NCBI GenBank assembly: GCA_012845835.1
Contig: JABAKD010000011.1
Span: 4,696,697-4,760,696 of the forward strand
From: Undaria pinnatifida
Taxonomy: Eukaryota; Sar; Phaeophyceae; Laminariales; Alariaceae
Length of the DNA: 64,000 nt
Direction: 5' to 3'
Below the pieces are notes generated by a model. The model was not told the origin of the DNA, did not search any database, and was given only the letters and a program-made list of their open reading frames with translations. Below, piece by piece: positions 23,301-34,459 of the stretch. The position numbers and the translations under genes are program-made. Numbering within the stretch: the first letter of the stretch is position 1; every line of letters begins with the position of its first letter.

Positions 23301-26300
23301 CGTTAAGCGCAACTCCACCCCCCGTGCCCCCTGCTCCTTCCTGCTTCCCCATTCCACACCATCTTCTAAACCTCCTCTCCCTCTCTAACAAAATCACTGG
23401 ATGCGTGATTTGCCAGGAAGACCTCTTCTCCGTTCTAGGCAAAGAACGCCGCCCGGACCACCGCTGGCTTATCGCCGGTCCGGCACGCTCAGGCTCATCG
23501 TTTCATGTCGATCCGAACTGCACGAGTGCTTGGAATGCTACGGTGTCCGGCAAGAAAAAGTGGATAATGTTCCCCCCTGGAGAAACGCCCCCGGGAGTTC
23601 ACCCGAGCGAGGACGGGCTGGACCTGGCCGCCCCGGTGTCGATCACCGAGTGGTTCTTGAACTTTTATGAGGTTGGTCGGGGGGGAGGGGGGGGCAAGGG
23701 GGGACGGGGGCGGGGGGAGCGTTCGAAACTTCGTTGGTATTTGCCTTTTTGTGTGTTTTCCTGTTTGCCAGTGGATTTTGATTTTGGATAAGACCTACTG
23801 CTGTTATATTCAGTAAACGCTCCGAGCAACTCCCCGCCCCCTGCCCCGCCCCTGACGTCAACCCGTTAAAATCGTTCTAAAGATCACAATTGCCACGCAA
23901 ACGAAACGCAATGTCAAACCTTGAAGCGTTTTGAAGCAGTTAATTGCGACGCCATCAGGAAGCGAATGACCCCCCCCCCCCCCCGACGGCAACCTGTGCA
24001 TGTCATGGTGTGAATCTGTGTAAAGCAAGTAATTGCCACTCGAAACAAAACTCTCGGTTTTGCGCCCCGCAGGAGTGCCACGCGCCGGGGCGAAAGTCGC
24101 GGCCTTTGGAGTGCGTCGTGTCGGCCGGGGAGGTCGTCTTCGTGCCCATGGGCTGGTGGCACTGCGTGCTGAACCTCGAGTGGTCGGTGGCGATCACGCA
24201 GAACTTTGTCAGCAGCGTGAACCTCCCGCACGTCATCAGGTGGGCTATTACAGTGGGCACCCGGTTTTTTGCTCCTGTAGAACTGCAAATTTTATCCCGC
24301 ACTAATTGCAAGCCAATTGTCGCAAAAGTAGTCATCCCTCGGTAGAAGTTGCAATTTTTTGGGACAAACGTTTCTGACCTTCTGACCGGTTGAGCTCCTT
24401 CAAGTGTGGAACATCGGTTTGTGCGATAATTTTACGCGTGTATGATTTTTTTTTTTAGAACTACAGTAGCGCACAGAAGCATTGGGCGGGTTGAAAGAAA
24501 TATCTATCTTCCGGGTCTTGTTTCGGGTGACAGATTGATGCTCCTCGTGTTGGGAGCTCAGAAAGTTCTTAGAATCTGCCTGCTGCACCCTTAGCGTGGG
24601 ACAACTATAAATAGTGGGGATCCAGTTCTCAAACGGTTACTCGTAAGGGCCCAGCGGAAGAGCCTGTTGATTCCGCCCATGTCTCCGTGCTGTTTTTCTG
24701 TCAGGTTGGGTGCTATATGCTGGGCAGGTTTTAGTGTACACGTGGTAAGCCGATATTACCGATCTTAACCCCATTTTTGATACTCTTACTATCCTTTGGG
24801 AGCCCGTAAAGGGGACCCACATGAGTTGCACAAGCCCAAAGCGGTAAAACAGCTGAGAAGTGCGGCGTCGTCGTAGCGTGAGCGTGCAGCATACGATAGT
24901 GCATACCTAGGACGTGACCTATATCTACTTGCAAGCGTTGAGCCTGGCCATTCCCTAACTTATGCTAGCAGCCCGCGTATCTTCGTGCGGCTGATGCGAG
25001 CCACTCGCATAAGTGACTCTGCACCTCACTGACGAAAACGCGTTAGGCGTTTTTTTTGGCGCAGCGTAGCTAACCATCCCATTGGGGATCCATGTCGAAA
25101 AATTAAAGCGGCACGAAATCCAATGACGGCGTGGGACAGGGGGGTCACTCGCGCGAGTGACCCGGAGCCGTTGCAAAAAAAGAAGGCCCTTAGAAAGGGA
25201 CCAACCCCCCTACCTAAGCATTGGTCAAAAGTGCGAAAAACCTCATGAGCAACCCCATGGCCTAGGTATTAGAAAATGCATATGGCTAAATCAAGAATTC
25301 TTGACATTCCGACGCTTTTGGGTTAGGGAGTCCCGTCATTCAGAAAATAAATTTAGCCTAAACGTGCTACCTCTTGTCGTGGCACGAGGCTTGGCCTTAC
25401 GGCCCCGCGGCGCTGGTGCTTGTGCCAAACGCGAGCGCTCTTGCCTGTCACGGTTAAGGTTGTTGCGGCAGAGTGGGGCACGACGCAGTAACGTAGAAAC
25501 GATTTGACACCTTTTTTTTCTCCCTGATTTTCTCGCTGCGGAATTGTTTCCTTCTCCGTAGATTCGTGAATTCGTAGAGCTCGGGCTTTTCGCCGCATCA
25601 TACTTCATATTTTTGTTATAACTATTTCAGCTGTGAGCTCAACAAATTTAGGGTCGATGCTCGTCTTTGCAGTACTTGGGCAGCTTTTCCTGGGTAGACA
25701 TATGCGCGACACCCCTATATCCACCGTGCCGTAGTCTCCCCCCGCCCCCTAGGAGCACTCAATGTGTACTCTCGCTTACCTGCCCTACCGCCCGTCGCCC
25801 TCGCTGCGCCATCCCCCGCCTCGCCCCTCGACTTTGCTCGTAATCCCGCCACTCCGTGTCCATACCACCTCCTGTCCGTACTCCCTCCCGTGCTCTGATA
25901 CGGGTACAACTCTCCCTCCCATACCTCTGACACGGGTAAAATACCCCCTCCCATACTCTGATACGGGTACAATACTCCCGTCCCATACTCTGGTACGGGT
26001 ACGACCTACTGTACGGTATTATACGTTACCGGTACCCCCGTCGGGCGGCACGGTTGGCCGAAACAAACCTCTTAACGGGGCGGCGGCGGCAAGCAGTTTC
26101 TTGCTCACGCAGAAACACCTCATATCGGGCCTGCCGGCAGACGAGCGCGGTGACCTCGGGGAGCGGTTCATCTCCGCCCTCGCTGCCAAGCACCCCGAGC
26201 TCGGCGCGGAAGAAATGGCAGCTGCCGCCACGGCCGCCGCCGCTGACGGTGCCGATGGTGGTGCCGTGGACGGGGATGTGACCAGTGCTGTTGGAAGCTT

Positions 26301-26592
26301 TCACGCTGGAAAAAAGCTTTTACGACGCCGACGTGGCGGTGACAGCAAGAGGCCGAGGTTGTGGGAAAAACTCAAGGCGGGCGTCTCCAGTGACGTTGCG
26401 GCAGCAGCAACAGTGGGTGGCTGTGCAAATGACCGTGTAGCGGGCAACGGGACAGGAGTGGGGATGGGGGTGGGGGTGCATGCCGTGGTGGGGGGTAAGG
26501 GCGGGGTTGACGACGGAGGCGGGACTGGACCCGGGAGAGGTGCTGATTTGGGCGGCGGCGGTGGCTTTAGCTTCGGGTTTTCGTTTGCGTGA
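20388..26592 (+). CDS. F-box / JmjC-domain protein (JMJD6-like), N-terminal exon missing
   Basis: Exons 20388-20513, 20973-21122, 21427-21605, 22173-22266, 23052-23171, 23417-23671, 24073-24239 and 26097-26592. Phases match at every junction and give 528 residues before the TGA. Exon 1 ([21 protein letters not shown]) looks like the second half of an F-box, so an upstream exon with the start codon is missing; none was recognised in 19.9-20.4 kb. The middle holds GFFSDLLFQ and WVERS, common in F-box/JmjC proteins. The JmjC core has the Fe(II) triad: SSFHVDPN (His and Asp, 23504-23512) and GWWHCVLN (distal His, 24160-24162), plus [11 protein letters not shown] with the likely 2-oxoglutarate lysine. 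The last exon ([18 protein letters not shown]) continues the usual helical tail and ends in a Gly-rich stretch and FSFGFSFA. Expected role: 2-oxoglutarate/Fe(II) protein hydroxylase or demethylase, perhaps tied to ubiquitin ligase through the F-box. The substrate cannot be told. Confidence 0.88.
20735..20900 (+). repeat. GAT/GATGAC microsatellite
   Basis: About 160 bases of imperfect GATGATGAC-type triplets in the intron after the F-box exon of the JmjC gene. Confidence 0.85.
21168..21285 (+). repeat. Telomere-like degenerate repeat in intron
   Basis: GGTTAGGGTAGGG-type units, imperfect, between two exons of the JmjC gene. Confidence 0.65.
22040..22200 (+). repeat. Three copies of a splice acceptor region
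   Basis: T-run, then CGCACGCACAGCTGGCCT, occurs three times (about 22040, 22107, 22162). The third copy is the real acceptor (CACAG then CTGGCCTGCG) of the exon at 22173. The two upstream copies keep the pyrimidine run and AG but would hit stops or frame breaks soon after. Confidence 0.75.
22555..23045 (+). repeat. Minisatellite of CGTGCTATAC-type units
   Basis: About 490 bases of imperfect 10-bp units (CCGTRCCATA, CGTGCTATAC) filling the intron up to the exon at 23052. They translate into artefactual Tyr/Arg/Ile/Pro-rich frames in all phases. Confidence 0.8.
25180..25380 (+). repeat. Dispersed repeat family E, copy 2
   Basis: Contains CCCCATGGCCTAGGTAT, then TTGACATTCCGACGCTTTTG and CAGAAAATAAATTTAGCC, in the same order as 63.74-63.96 kb. 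Inside the last intron of the JmjC gene. Confidence 0.55.
25890..26010 (+). repeat. Minisatellite, about 30-bp unit, four copies
   Basis: Unit CTCCCATACTCTGATACGGG followed by TACAA. Imperfect, about 90 bases before the acceptor of the last JmjC exon. Confidence 0.7.
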
Positions 26593-26850
26593 TGTGTGGC
26601 CTTCAGGTTTGGTTTTTCGTTCGCGTGATTGGTGTGTTTGCTCGTGATATGTGGACACGGTGTGGGGTGGAGTTGTTTGTTTTGTGTAGCAACGAAAAAG
26701 GGTGGCAATTCCGGGGTTGGGAAAGGAGGCGGGACCAGAACCGGGACCGGTCCTGATTCGGGCGGCCTGGCGGCGGCGGGGGCTTCAGCCTTGGTTTTTC
26801 GTGTTGGCGTGATTCTTGTGGCTTTTGCGTTTAGGTTTCGTTTTGCATGA
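26490..26850 (+). repeat. Duplicated 3' end of the JmjC gene
   Basis: The stretch encoding the Gly-rich end and stop codon recurs about 220 bases downstream (about 26705-26850): GGAGGCGGGACYRGA, GGGCGGCSKGGCGGCGG, then TTCGTTTTGC and TGA. The second copy has an open frame ending in FAFRFRFA, parallel to the genuine FSFGFSFA. Confidence 0.6.
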
Positions 26851-26859
26851 TTGGTGGCT

Positions 26860-28950
26860 GTTGCCCGTGGTATCTAGGTCTATATGTGGGAACAGGGAGA
26901 GGTGTGGGAAGCAGGGGTGCTGTGTGCAGCAACGGAGGATATTATTATGCGTAGGCAGTATTTTCGCTCTTCGGGTGGTCGATGTGAGGTTTGTGTTCAG
27001 CTGTCAGCGGCACCCGTAACCTTCAGCGCGACACATTTGTGGCCTTAACAATGAAGTGATATTTCCACCCGTCTACATCCAGCACACCAAGTGTCACGTG
27101 CCGATGCTTGCCCTCAGAGCTCGAAGCTAGACTTTTTTTTGTCAAAATCGCAGGGGATTGCTTTGCCCACGCGGCGGCGATTCCGAAACGTTGTCTTCCG
27201 TCGCGCTCTGGGCGATATGAGCCGTGACAAGGTGCAGCTCAATGCGGACCGAGCACCCTCGGTGACGTCTCATGGCGTGGTTCAAAACTGGTAACACATG
27301 AGGTGTTTTTTGCTGTTTTTTGTGTCCCTGTCTCGTAGTTTGTGACCACAGAGAGAGCTCGTCTCTCTAGGAGTCATCGGCATGGACACCGGTTGCGCTC
27401 GATGTAACTGGGTCGAAATGCCAGTTAAAGAACACACACTGAAACTGGTACTACTGTACGTTCAACCAAGATATGTATGTGCCAGAGGTAAAGGTCAATT
27501 GGCTCGCACGAGATTTTCTACACAATAGACAGCAGTACTGTATATATTGGGGCGATGACGAGTGCCCCCGCCGGGGCCACGAGTCAAAGGCGCTACGGGA
27601 CCTCTAAGCTGAAGCACGGGACTACGCAACGGCCATGGACTTACCGCTTTCCCCGCCCTTTCAGAAAATGCCGCGTGTACTGCGTAATAAGCGGTTGGCG
27701 TGAGAGGAATACTAACAGTAAGTTTGGGTGGGATAACCGATCTCAGTCGAGAGGTTAAAGCTGAGTACGAAACACCAAAGAAGTATGGGTAGGACCGCCG
27801 ACTGGAGGAGGCCTCAGCCAGTTCACTACTTACTTCAAATGGTTGGTGCAGGTGTAGAAGAACACAGCAGGGAACAGCACGGAAACACATGGTTGGCGCC
27901 GCAATATCAAGCAGCGGGGAACCGCACGGTGATCTCAATCGTTGGCGCTGCATTATGAAGCAGCACCCTGGCAAACAGCACGGCTTTTGCCAGGTAAGCT
28001 GTTTGCCAGGTAACCGTTCGTCAGATACGGCCACTTCTACGTACTACTGTACCCGGAACTACTACTGGTGGTAATAAGGATCGGGGGTGGGTAGGGGTGG
28101 GTAGGGGTTAGGTTTTGCCCGCGGGGGATTTTATCGACCGCGTTTTGCTCTTGCACGGGGTTACGTTACTCAGGCATAATATTTTCCAAAGAGGGTGCAC
28201 CTCCACCAAAATGAGTTACTCCACCCAACTAGGTTACCACTGGCTGCAAGTCATGTATAGACTAAAGAAGTTGCCAGTACCGATGTGCGTCTGTAGGTCA
28301 GCGTCTTTTCAAATAGTATTTATGTTTATGGAAACCACGACCTGAAAGAGGTAATAATGAATACAATTCAGTATATTTTCCACATTTGTCTTGTGATCCG
28401 TCCATAGTCTAGTCTATACATCTTGTTCGCCAGCTTGGTTCTGTTTGCTGGTTCTGTTTGCTCTTGTTCCGGCGGCGATTGAAACTTTGGCGCTCGGTAC
28501 ATTTCGAAAGACCAACAACAACAATCAATCTTTGACCCCGCGTATATTAACGTAGTAGCATCGCAAAATCCAAGTGCACCTACGTAGGTGCTTCGAGGCA
28601 TCGATGGGCTAGGATGGAAATATGCTGTATCTACGGGCGTGTGGCGTTCGTCGATGCCTATATACTCGTCTATATGGTGTGCTCAGATTTGAGTCGACGA
28701 CTTGTGACTAGTTAGTGTGTATTGTGCGTATGCACAACACTTCTAGAGCGCAATATACCGTGCAGTCATCCACCTTGGAGGCGTAAAGAACCTCAGAAAA
28801 ATTAGGGTGCACCTCCATCGTTGCACGCGTCTGCTGCTGTTGTGAGTTTTTTATTCATCAAAGAGTCATACCATACGCACGTTTATCGAGGTATCTCCTG
28901 TTGTTGTAGTAAGATCTTTAAAAATTATTATTAATATAGTCTAGTCTAGT
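26860..28950. other. No gene recognised
   Basis: Intergenic. Parts of 27180-27420 resemble 52165-52430 (shared CGGCATGGACACCGG), suggesting another dispersed repeat. The 179-residue frame at 27495-28034 (minus) has no recognisable family. Confidence 0.35.
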
Positions 28951-28959
28951 CTTATTTGT

Positions 28960-29090
28960 TTGAAACGTGGTTTCCGAACCGGACAACCTTTTTTCCGAAA
29001 CCGAACACAACAACCCGTTTTCCGGAACCGAGCGACCCTTTTTTCTTTTTTCGAAACCGAACACCACAACAACAGCAGTTCCGAACAGGC
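28960..29090 (+). repeat. Minisatellite of TTTCCGAAACCGAACAC units
   Basis: About four imperfect units separated by T-runs. Confidence 0.6.
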
Positions 29091-29496
29091 GCACTGAAAC
29101 CTCGAGGAACATTGGTGACAGGCCTCCCTGCCTTGAGCACGATCTCCGAAATCACTATTTTGTGGAGCACTACAACAGCAGCAGCAAAGGAAAGCACTCC
29201 AGTCAAGCGACCAAGGAATACCTGCCCCAAGCAAAAGCGGTAAGTTCGTTCCGTGTGATCCGACTGTGGTCGAGGCTACGAGTGGGCGCAAAGATCGCCC
29301 CTCTCAGATTGCTGGCACTTTTTCGACGACTATGATACTCCACTTCTTCTACCCTTTCTTTCTACTTGCTGAATGAAGCCGTTTCCGGATAAGGCATCGA
29401 TTTTATTGTCTAGATTTGAGGTCTATGATACGGCTGCTGCTGCTGATGCTGCTCTGACCGAGCAAACTAAATCGAGCTCTAGCTTCGCATAGTCTA

Positions 29497-29630
29497 TTGT
29501 AATAAAAATTAAAATACACTCCTACCTTCCAGCTGTAAGATCGAATATTTTGTCGAAACTCATCTTTGCAAGCTGTGTGTGATACTCCGATCGCGCGTAG
29601 TACGGGTTGTGTGTCCTCATTAAGGATATT
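29497..29630 (+). repeat. Dispersed repeat family C, copy 1
   Basis: Nearly identical to 41896-42020: AAAATACACTCC, AGCTGTRAGATCGAATATTT, TCATCTTTGCAAGCTGTGTG, GATACTCCGATCGCGCGTA and TCCTCATYAAGGATAT. Weaker copies: 25615-25685, 34585-34675, 43395-43500, 49115-49240 and 57065-57145 (minus). Confidence 0.75.
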
Positions 29631-29639
29631 ATGACTGAT

Positions 29640-30505
29640 GGCTGTGCATTTTTGCTGCCCCTTGCTGTGCACCGGACGTTGCTCGTCGACCACGTACTGC
29701 CAGCTAGCTGTCCGTGTGCGCTCTACATGCTGACGAGCTGCAACAACTAGTAGACTAAGTAGTGTACTACTACTACCGCTGCACCACCACCGCGACAACT
29801 ACTACTGCTGCTATTAGCGAGCCACAACATCCAGCTTTTTGGTCGGGTTCACAACAATCACATCCAACCTACATGGGAGGCGAGAAGTGCGTTTCAGGTG
29901 GGTACCGTACTACCCGCAATATACGTGCTGCGTTCCCGTTTTGGGAGCAAAATACTTAGAATTAGAACAGGATACTTTCAGAAGTTGTTGTGTTTATTTT
30001 TGTCGCAGTGTGTCACACATCTTTGTGGTACTACTGTCTGTACAGCATAGCGCTCATTCCAGTTCGCACGCTCAGCTTGTCACTTGACGGCACGAGGAAG
30101 CACGAGGCCCGACCGCAGAGTGTATGGAGGTGGGTTTCATGACAGATTATCATAAAATGGCACATGATACGCTACCGACGGCGTCTCTTCGTTGTCTCGG
30201 AGCCAACGCGGCGATCTTTCGATCGCCGTTGTACTGACACGTGTGTTTGTGCTGCCCCCCTCCTCGGAACTTTTTTTTGAGGAACCAATACATACATGCA
30301 CATGCATGCACTGCTGTGCATGCTCGCTTGTAACGCGAGTGTCGTTAGTATCGTAGTATTGGTTGAAACCTAGGGACCGACTACTACTATGGGGGGTGTA
30401 TATGGCTCTGTAATGGTCACTCACACGACTGTTGCTTGGATGATACGTCTCTTGTATTGTTTGCTTGTTGTCCGCCGGATACCTTCTGACAGCGGAGCCG
30501 TTCGT
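29640..30505. other. No gene recognised
   Basis: Short frames only. CTAGGGACCGACTACTAC at about 30371 recurs at about 31014. Confidence 0.35.
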
Positions 30506-30506
30506 T

Positions 30507-31125
30507 CAGGCAGGCGATGACGCCTGCCAGCTATAGGTAGAGGGGAGAGGTGCTATAAATCATGACGCTCCAACGGGGTAGAGGGGATACCATAACACTA
30601 GCCCACCCTGAAGGGCTGTATATGCAGATTCATAAAATCCATCCGGAGAATTCGTTGAATGGATCGAAGATGCGGCGCCTCACAGCTCACAGCCCACTCC
30701 CATACTTCTAACATGCAACGCAGAAGCCAATTGGACGGGTGCAAAGCAAAGCAGGCACCAAAAGTCCCACATACCAGTACGTGAGAGCTAATAAAACGCG
30801 CATGATGCGGTCCAGACATCAAAATACCGAAAATATCGGTACGTGAAAGTCACCGAAACGCGTAAAATGCGAAGCAGACGTCAAACATCCGAACATACCG
30901 GTACGTGAGAGCCAACGAAACGCGTACAAGGCGGATCAGACACCAAAGGTCTGACGTGAAATTCAACGAGACGCGTGTCCTGCCGACGACGTCAGTATAA
31001 TGTATTGGGGACCTAGGGACCGACTACTGCTATGTAGGGGATGACGCCTGCCAGCAATGAAGGGGACAACTGTTATCAAATCATAACGCCCCAACGGGGT
31101 AGAGGGGATACCATAACATTCGTTC
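30507..31125 (+). repeat. Duplicated block around a tandem repeat
   Basis: GATGACGCCTGCCAGC to CGGGGTAGAGGGGATACCAT occurs at 30507-30600 and 31035-31122. Between them, 30770-30975 holds about three units of about 61 bp built on CATACCGGTACGTGAGAGCC, ACGAAACGCGTA and CAGACNTCAAA. Confidence 0.7.
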
Positions 31126-31319
31126 TTATAATACCGACTACATGATGTATATCGAGCGCGCACACTTGCTATGCGTGTTCAGCTCCTGTTCAACCCCCCC
31201 CCCGTGCAGCGGGAAACCTTCACGACTGTCTCGAGACACCGGTCGCGTACATTAAAAATACTACTAGTAACGCTCCACTCCGGGAGGATAGTTTCAGGCA
31301 TCAGACAGATTACCATCTG

Positions 31320-31497
31320 TGGATCATCTAGATTCTAGGCACTACCGCCCCCCCCATAAGAATGAGCCCGACAAACAAGAAACTCAGATCATGATGTGCA
31401 CAATAGATAATCTATCTGGCGATCTAGATCATCTAGATCCTATACGCCACCGGCTCTCTCATAAGAACGACCCCGGAAACAAGAAACTCAGCCTGCG
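31320..31497 (+). repeat. Tandem duplication with ATCTAGATC palindromes
   Basis: Two units share GATCATCTAGAT, YCATAAGAAYGA and AACAAGAAACTCAG, about 110 bases apart. Confidence 0.6.
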
Positions 31498-31979
31498 ACC
31501 CGGTTTCTTATTTCAAGGCCGGTACTCTACGTATGTACATATGTCGTTATGATATGCTCTGCAGGATCTGTACGGCGCAGGCTCAACCCAGGAAAACATG
31601 TGCTAGATCATGTAGATCATACGGGTTCCTCTCGGCAAGTTGATCTATCTATAGGCCATGCAAATAATCGTGTAGACTGGGGATATCATCTGGATGGCAT
31701 ATATGATGAACAGGATCTGACGTGTCTGACGCGTGCTACGGTAGGGGTATACCTAGGTTTTCTGAGGCTCGTCCTCGCTTGAGGGGGTCTATAATATCGG
31801 TCTTTTCATAAAAAAGAGCCCAACAAGACAACTTAGCCTCAGACATCCGGGGATGTAAGAATTCGGGAGCAGTTACGCCAAAAGTTGTGTGAACCATATA
31901 CTTTCTCAAGTTAGAAGCCTAGCCTGGGCCAGTGTATCGATTTCTTGTCGGAGAGGCGGTACTGAATACTGCACTGCAC

Positions 31980-32470
31980 CCAAAAATCATATTTGAGAAA
32001 AAATAAAAGTACAAACAAGTAGATGAACAATCAACCCCATGAGCTAGGTATACAACGAGAAATATTGTCAAAACAGAAAGGTCATTCCAATGGTATTAGG
32101 AGTTTCATCCGTCAGAAACATGTTGACCAAAAAAATCTACAGGGGGTGGGTCCGATTTGAGAGAGGGGTATGTAGACCTGTCATGAACCTGTACTCCTCT
32201 TAAATCGGACCAGATATTACGTATATTTCGGTATCCGCGTGCCAAGCTATTTGACGTCTCTTAACTCGCCGTTTCGACGCGTGCTACGATAGACGTAAAA
32301 CTCTAAGCATATTTTTTTTTGTGGAAGACAAGGCTCCTTCACCCAAAATGGCCGGAACGACATTTTTGTTGTGCAAAATGAACTTTTTTTGCATACCCAG
32401 GCCAAGGATTTATCATCGGGTTGCACTTTCAGTTTCAAAATAGGTCTTTGGGTGAGGTGTGATATTAAGA
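31980..32470. repeat. Family E inverted pair
   Basis: A plus copy (31980-32130: ACCCCATGAGCTAGGTATAC, AAGGTCATTCCAA, CGTCAGAAACATGTT) is followed by a minus copy (32290-32470: CAGGCCAAGGATTTATCATC, GGGTTGCACTTTCAG). Together they could fold back. Confidence 0.5.
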
Positions 32471-32769
32471 TTCTCTAGCGAGTCGCCTCAGACGCAAAAT
32501 GACGTACCTCTGCCGTAGCATATGTCTTTCTCATGCACTGAGATATCTTAACCCGTGCCCCCCTCCATACCTCTGTCGTAGAACGCAACCTATTTATCAT
32601 GTTAGAGATGCGTGGCGCCCAAGGCAACTCCCAAACAGCTGAGACGCATGCTACCGCAAGGGTTCGCCATACTCCACGTACGAAAAAAAAAATGCAAGGT
32701 TAACTTGTATACAACAGTGCCGGCTATCCGGCGAGAAACCGAGACACTCGCCCGCGCTAGTTTTCTGTC

Positions 32770-33385
32770 TTGAAAAATAGTACGGTCAACACTAAATTAC
32801 CGTGGCATGCGCCCCCATAGTACGGTCACCCACCCCCTCTTTATTCGACCTATACACCGGGGCATGGTGTTTTCGGTATATACATCGTAGCACGGCCACT
32901 GCCCCCCGTTGATAGCCTTCTCCTCTTTGTTTCGACCTAGACGCCGTAGTATGGCTCTCCTGTACCGTTAAAACACCCTTCATCTTTTTCGAGCTATTTA
33001 TTGGAGTATGAACTTCGCACGCATTATTCTCTTAGGTTATGGGCCTCGACACGCACGATTAGTTCGCTATAGTACAGGAAGCCCAATAACGTCTGGGTCA
33101 GACTGAATTTCTTATTTTGAAAAGAGTGCGTTCTACGCTAACTTCAGTATACCGGCTCCCAAACTTCGTTTTTTTCTGTACATTTCAGCCTGCTTTTCAT
33201 ATTATATTGCCCCGTGTCTTATTATGTGTCTTGTGCTGCATAAGTGAGCCGTTGATAGCCCACCCTCCTCTTTCTTTGAACTATATACCGCAGAATGGCC
33301 AACTTTTTTCGATCGGTATTGAAATATGGACTTGACACGCGTAATTATTTTAGTTTATGAGCCTCGATACGCATCCTTATTAGTC
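32770..33385 (+). repeat. Degenerate local repeats
   Basis: Phrases such as GTAGYAYGGCTNTCCTG, CCTCTTTNTTTCGA and CCTCGAYACGCA recur over 32770-33440, leading into the foldback at 33385. No gene seen. Confidence 0.45.
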
Positions 33386-33815
33386 TACTCCCCGTAGCAT
33401 GGCTTTCCTGAACCGTTAATACCCACGGCTTCCTCCTTTTTCGATAGGTCGCTCAAGAGGTGGGGAGTATTGTGTGCAACACCGCACCTAACCCCAACAA
33501 TTTTACCGCACTTGTAAGGCGGTACTTCGGCAAACTGTCCCGCGAAGTGCTCAGAATACTGAACGAGAATGCAAGCGCCAGCAAGATCATCAACCTTACC
33601 AAGCTCGATGATCTTGTTCGCACTTGGATTCTCGTCGAGTATTTTGAGCACTTTGCTTGACAGTTTGCCGAAGTACCGCCTTACGAGTGCGGTAAGTAGT
33701 TGGGGTTAGTGGTGATGTTGCTCACCATACTCCCCACCTTGAGCGACCTGTCGATAAAAGACGGAGCCGGGGGTATTAACGGTCCAGGAGAGACATGCTA
33801 CGGGGTGTAGTTGAA
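33385..33815. repeat. Large foldback (inverted repeat), arms about 210 bp
   Basis: The left arm 33385-33600 and right arm 33605-33815 are reverse complements at roughly 85% by eye. Shared blocks include CCCGTAGCATG, ACCGTTAATACCC, AGGTGGGGAGTAT, TAAGGCGGTACTTCGGCAAA and AGATCATC at the centre. Almost no loop. Its right end touches the RT array. Confidence 0.8.
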
Positions 33816-33826
33816 TGATGGCACGT

Positions 33827-34453
33827 GTCGTCGATGTAGGCGAGGACGCGAATGCCGCGTAAACGCAGGTACGTCGCTTTTGCTTCGGTAGTGAGTGGTA
33901 ACACACCGGACTCTCATCCCATCCGAACGGAATGGTAGTGCACACGTAGTCTGCGTTATCGTTCGTACCACGCGTCGTCAATGTAGGCGAGGACGGGAAT
34001 GCCGCGTGAACGCAGGTACGTCGCTTTTGCTTCGCTAAGTGAGTGGTAACACACCGGACACTGGTTCCACCCAGAAGGAATGGAGGTGCACACGTATGTC
34101 TGTGTTATCGTATACGGGTACGATAACACAGACTACGTATGCACCTCCACTCCTTCTGGGTGGAACCAGTGTCCGGTGTGTTACCACCCACTTAGCAACG
34201 CAAAAACGACGTACCTGCGTTTACGCGGCATTCTCGTCCTCGCCTACATCGACGACGCGTGATACAGAAAATTCATTTCCACATTCAGGTGCTGACAAGG
34301 TGCGATGGGTACGATAACACATACTACGTGTGCACTACCATCCCGTTCGGGTGGAACGAGAGTCCGGTGTGTTATCATACACTTAGCGAAGAAAAAGCGG
34401 GGTACCTGCGTTTACGCGGCATTCCCGTCCTCGCCTACATCGACGACGCGTGG
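33827..34453. mobile_element. Palindromic array of four reverse transcriptase core fragments
   Basis: Four copies of an about 145-bp fragment, two reading minus (33827-33969, 33971-34114) and two reading plus (34115-34264, 34306-34453), meeting head to head at about 34114. Each encodes parts of YYVCTTIPFGWNESPVCYH and YLRLRGIPVLAYIDDAW, the PFGW-SP and Y-I-D-D core of a reverse transcriptase, probably DIRS- or Ty3-like. Frames are interrupted in several copies. No other RT domain, LTR or integrase is seen. Confidence 0.75.
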
Positions 34454-34459
34454 TGCGGG

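Noticed and set aside
27495..28034. 179-residue minus ORF as a gene
   Set aside because: No family resemblance, no splice or promoter support, and mixed composition with competing frames on the other strand.
30507..31125. Possible CRISPR-like repeat array
   Set aside because: Units are degenerate, lack unique spacers of fixed length, and the genome is eukaryotic; it is a tandem repeat.
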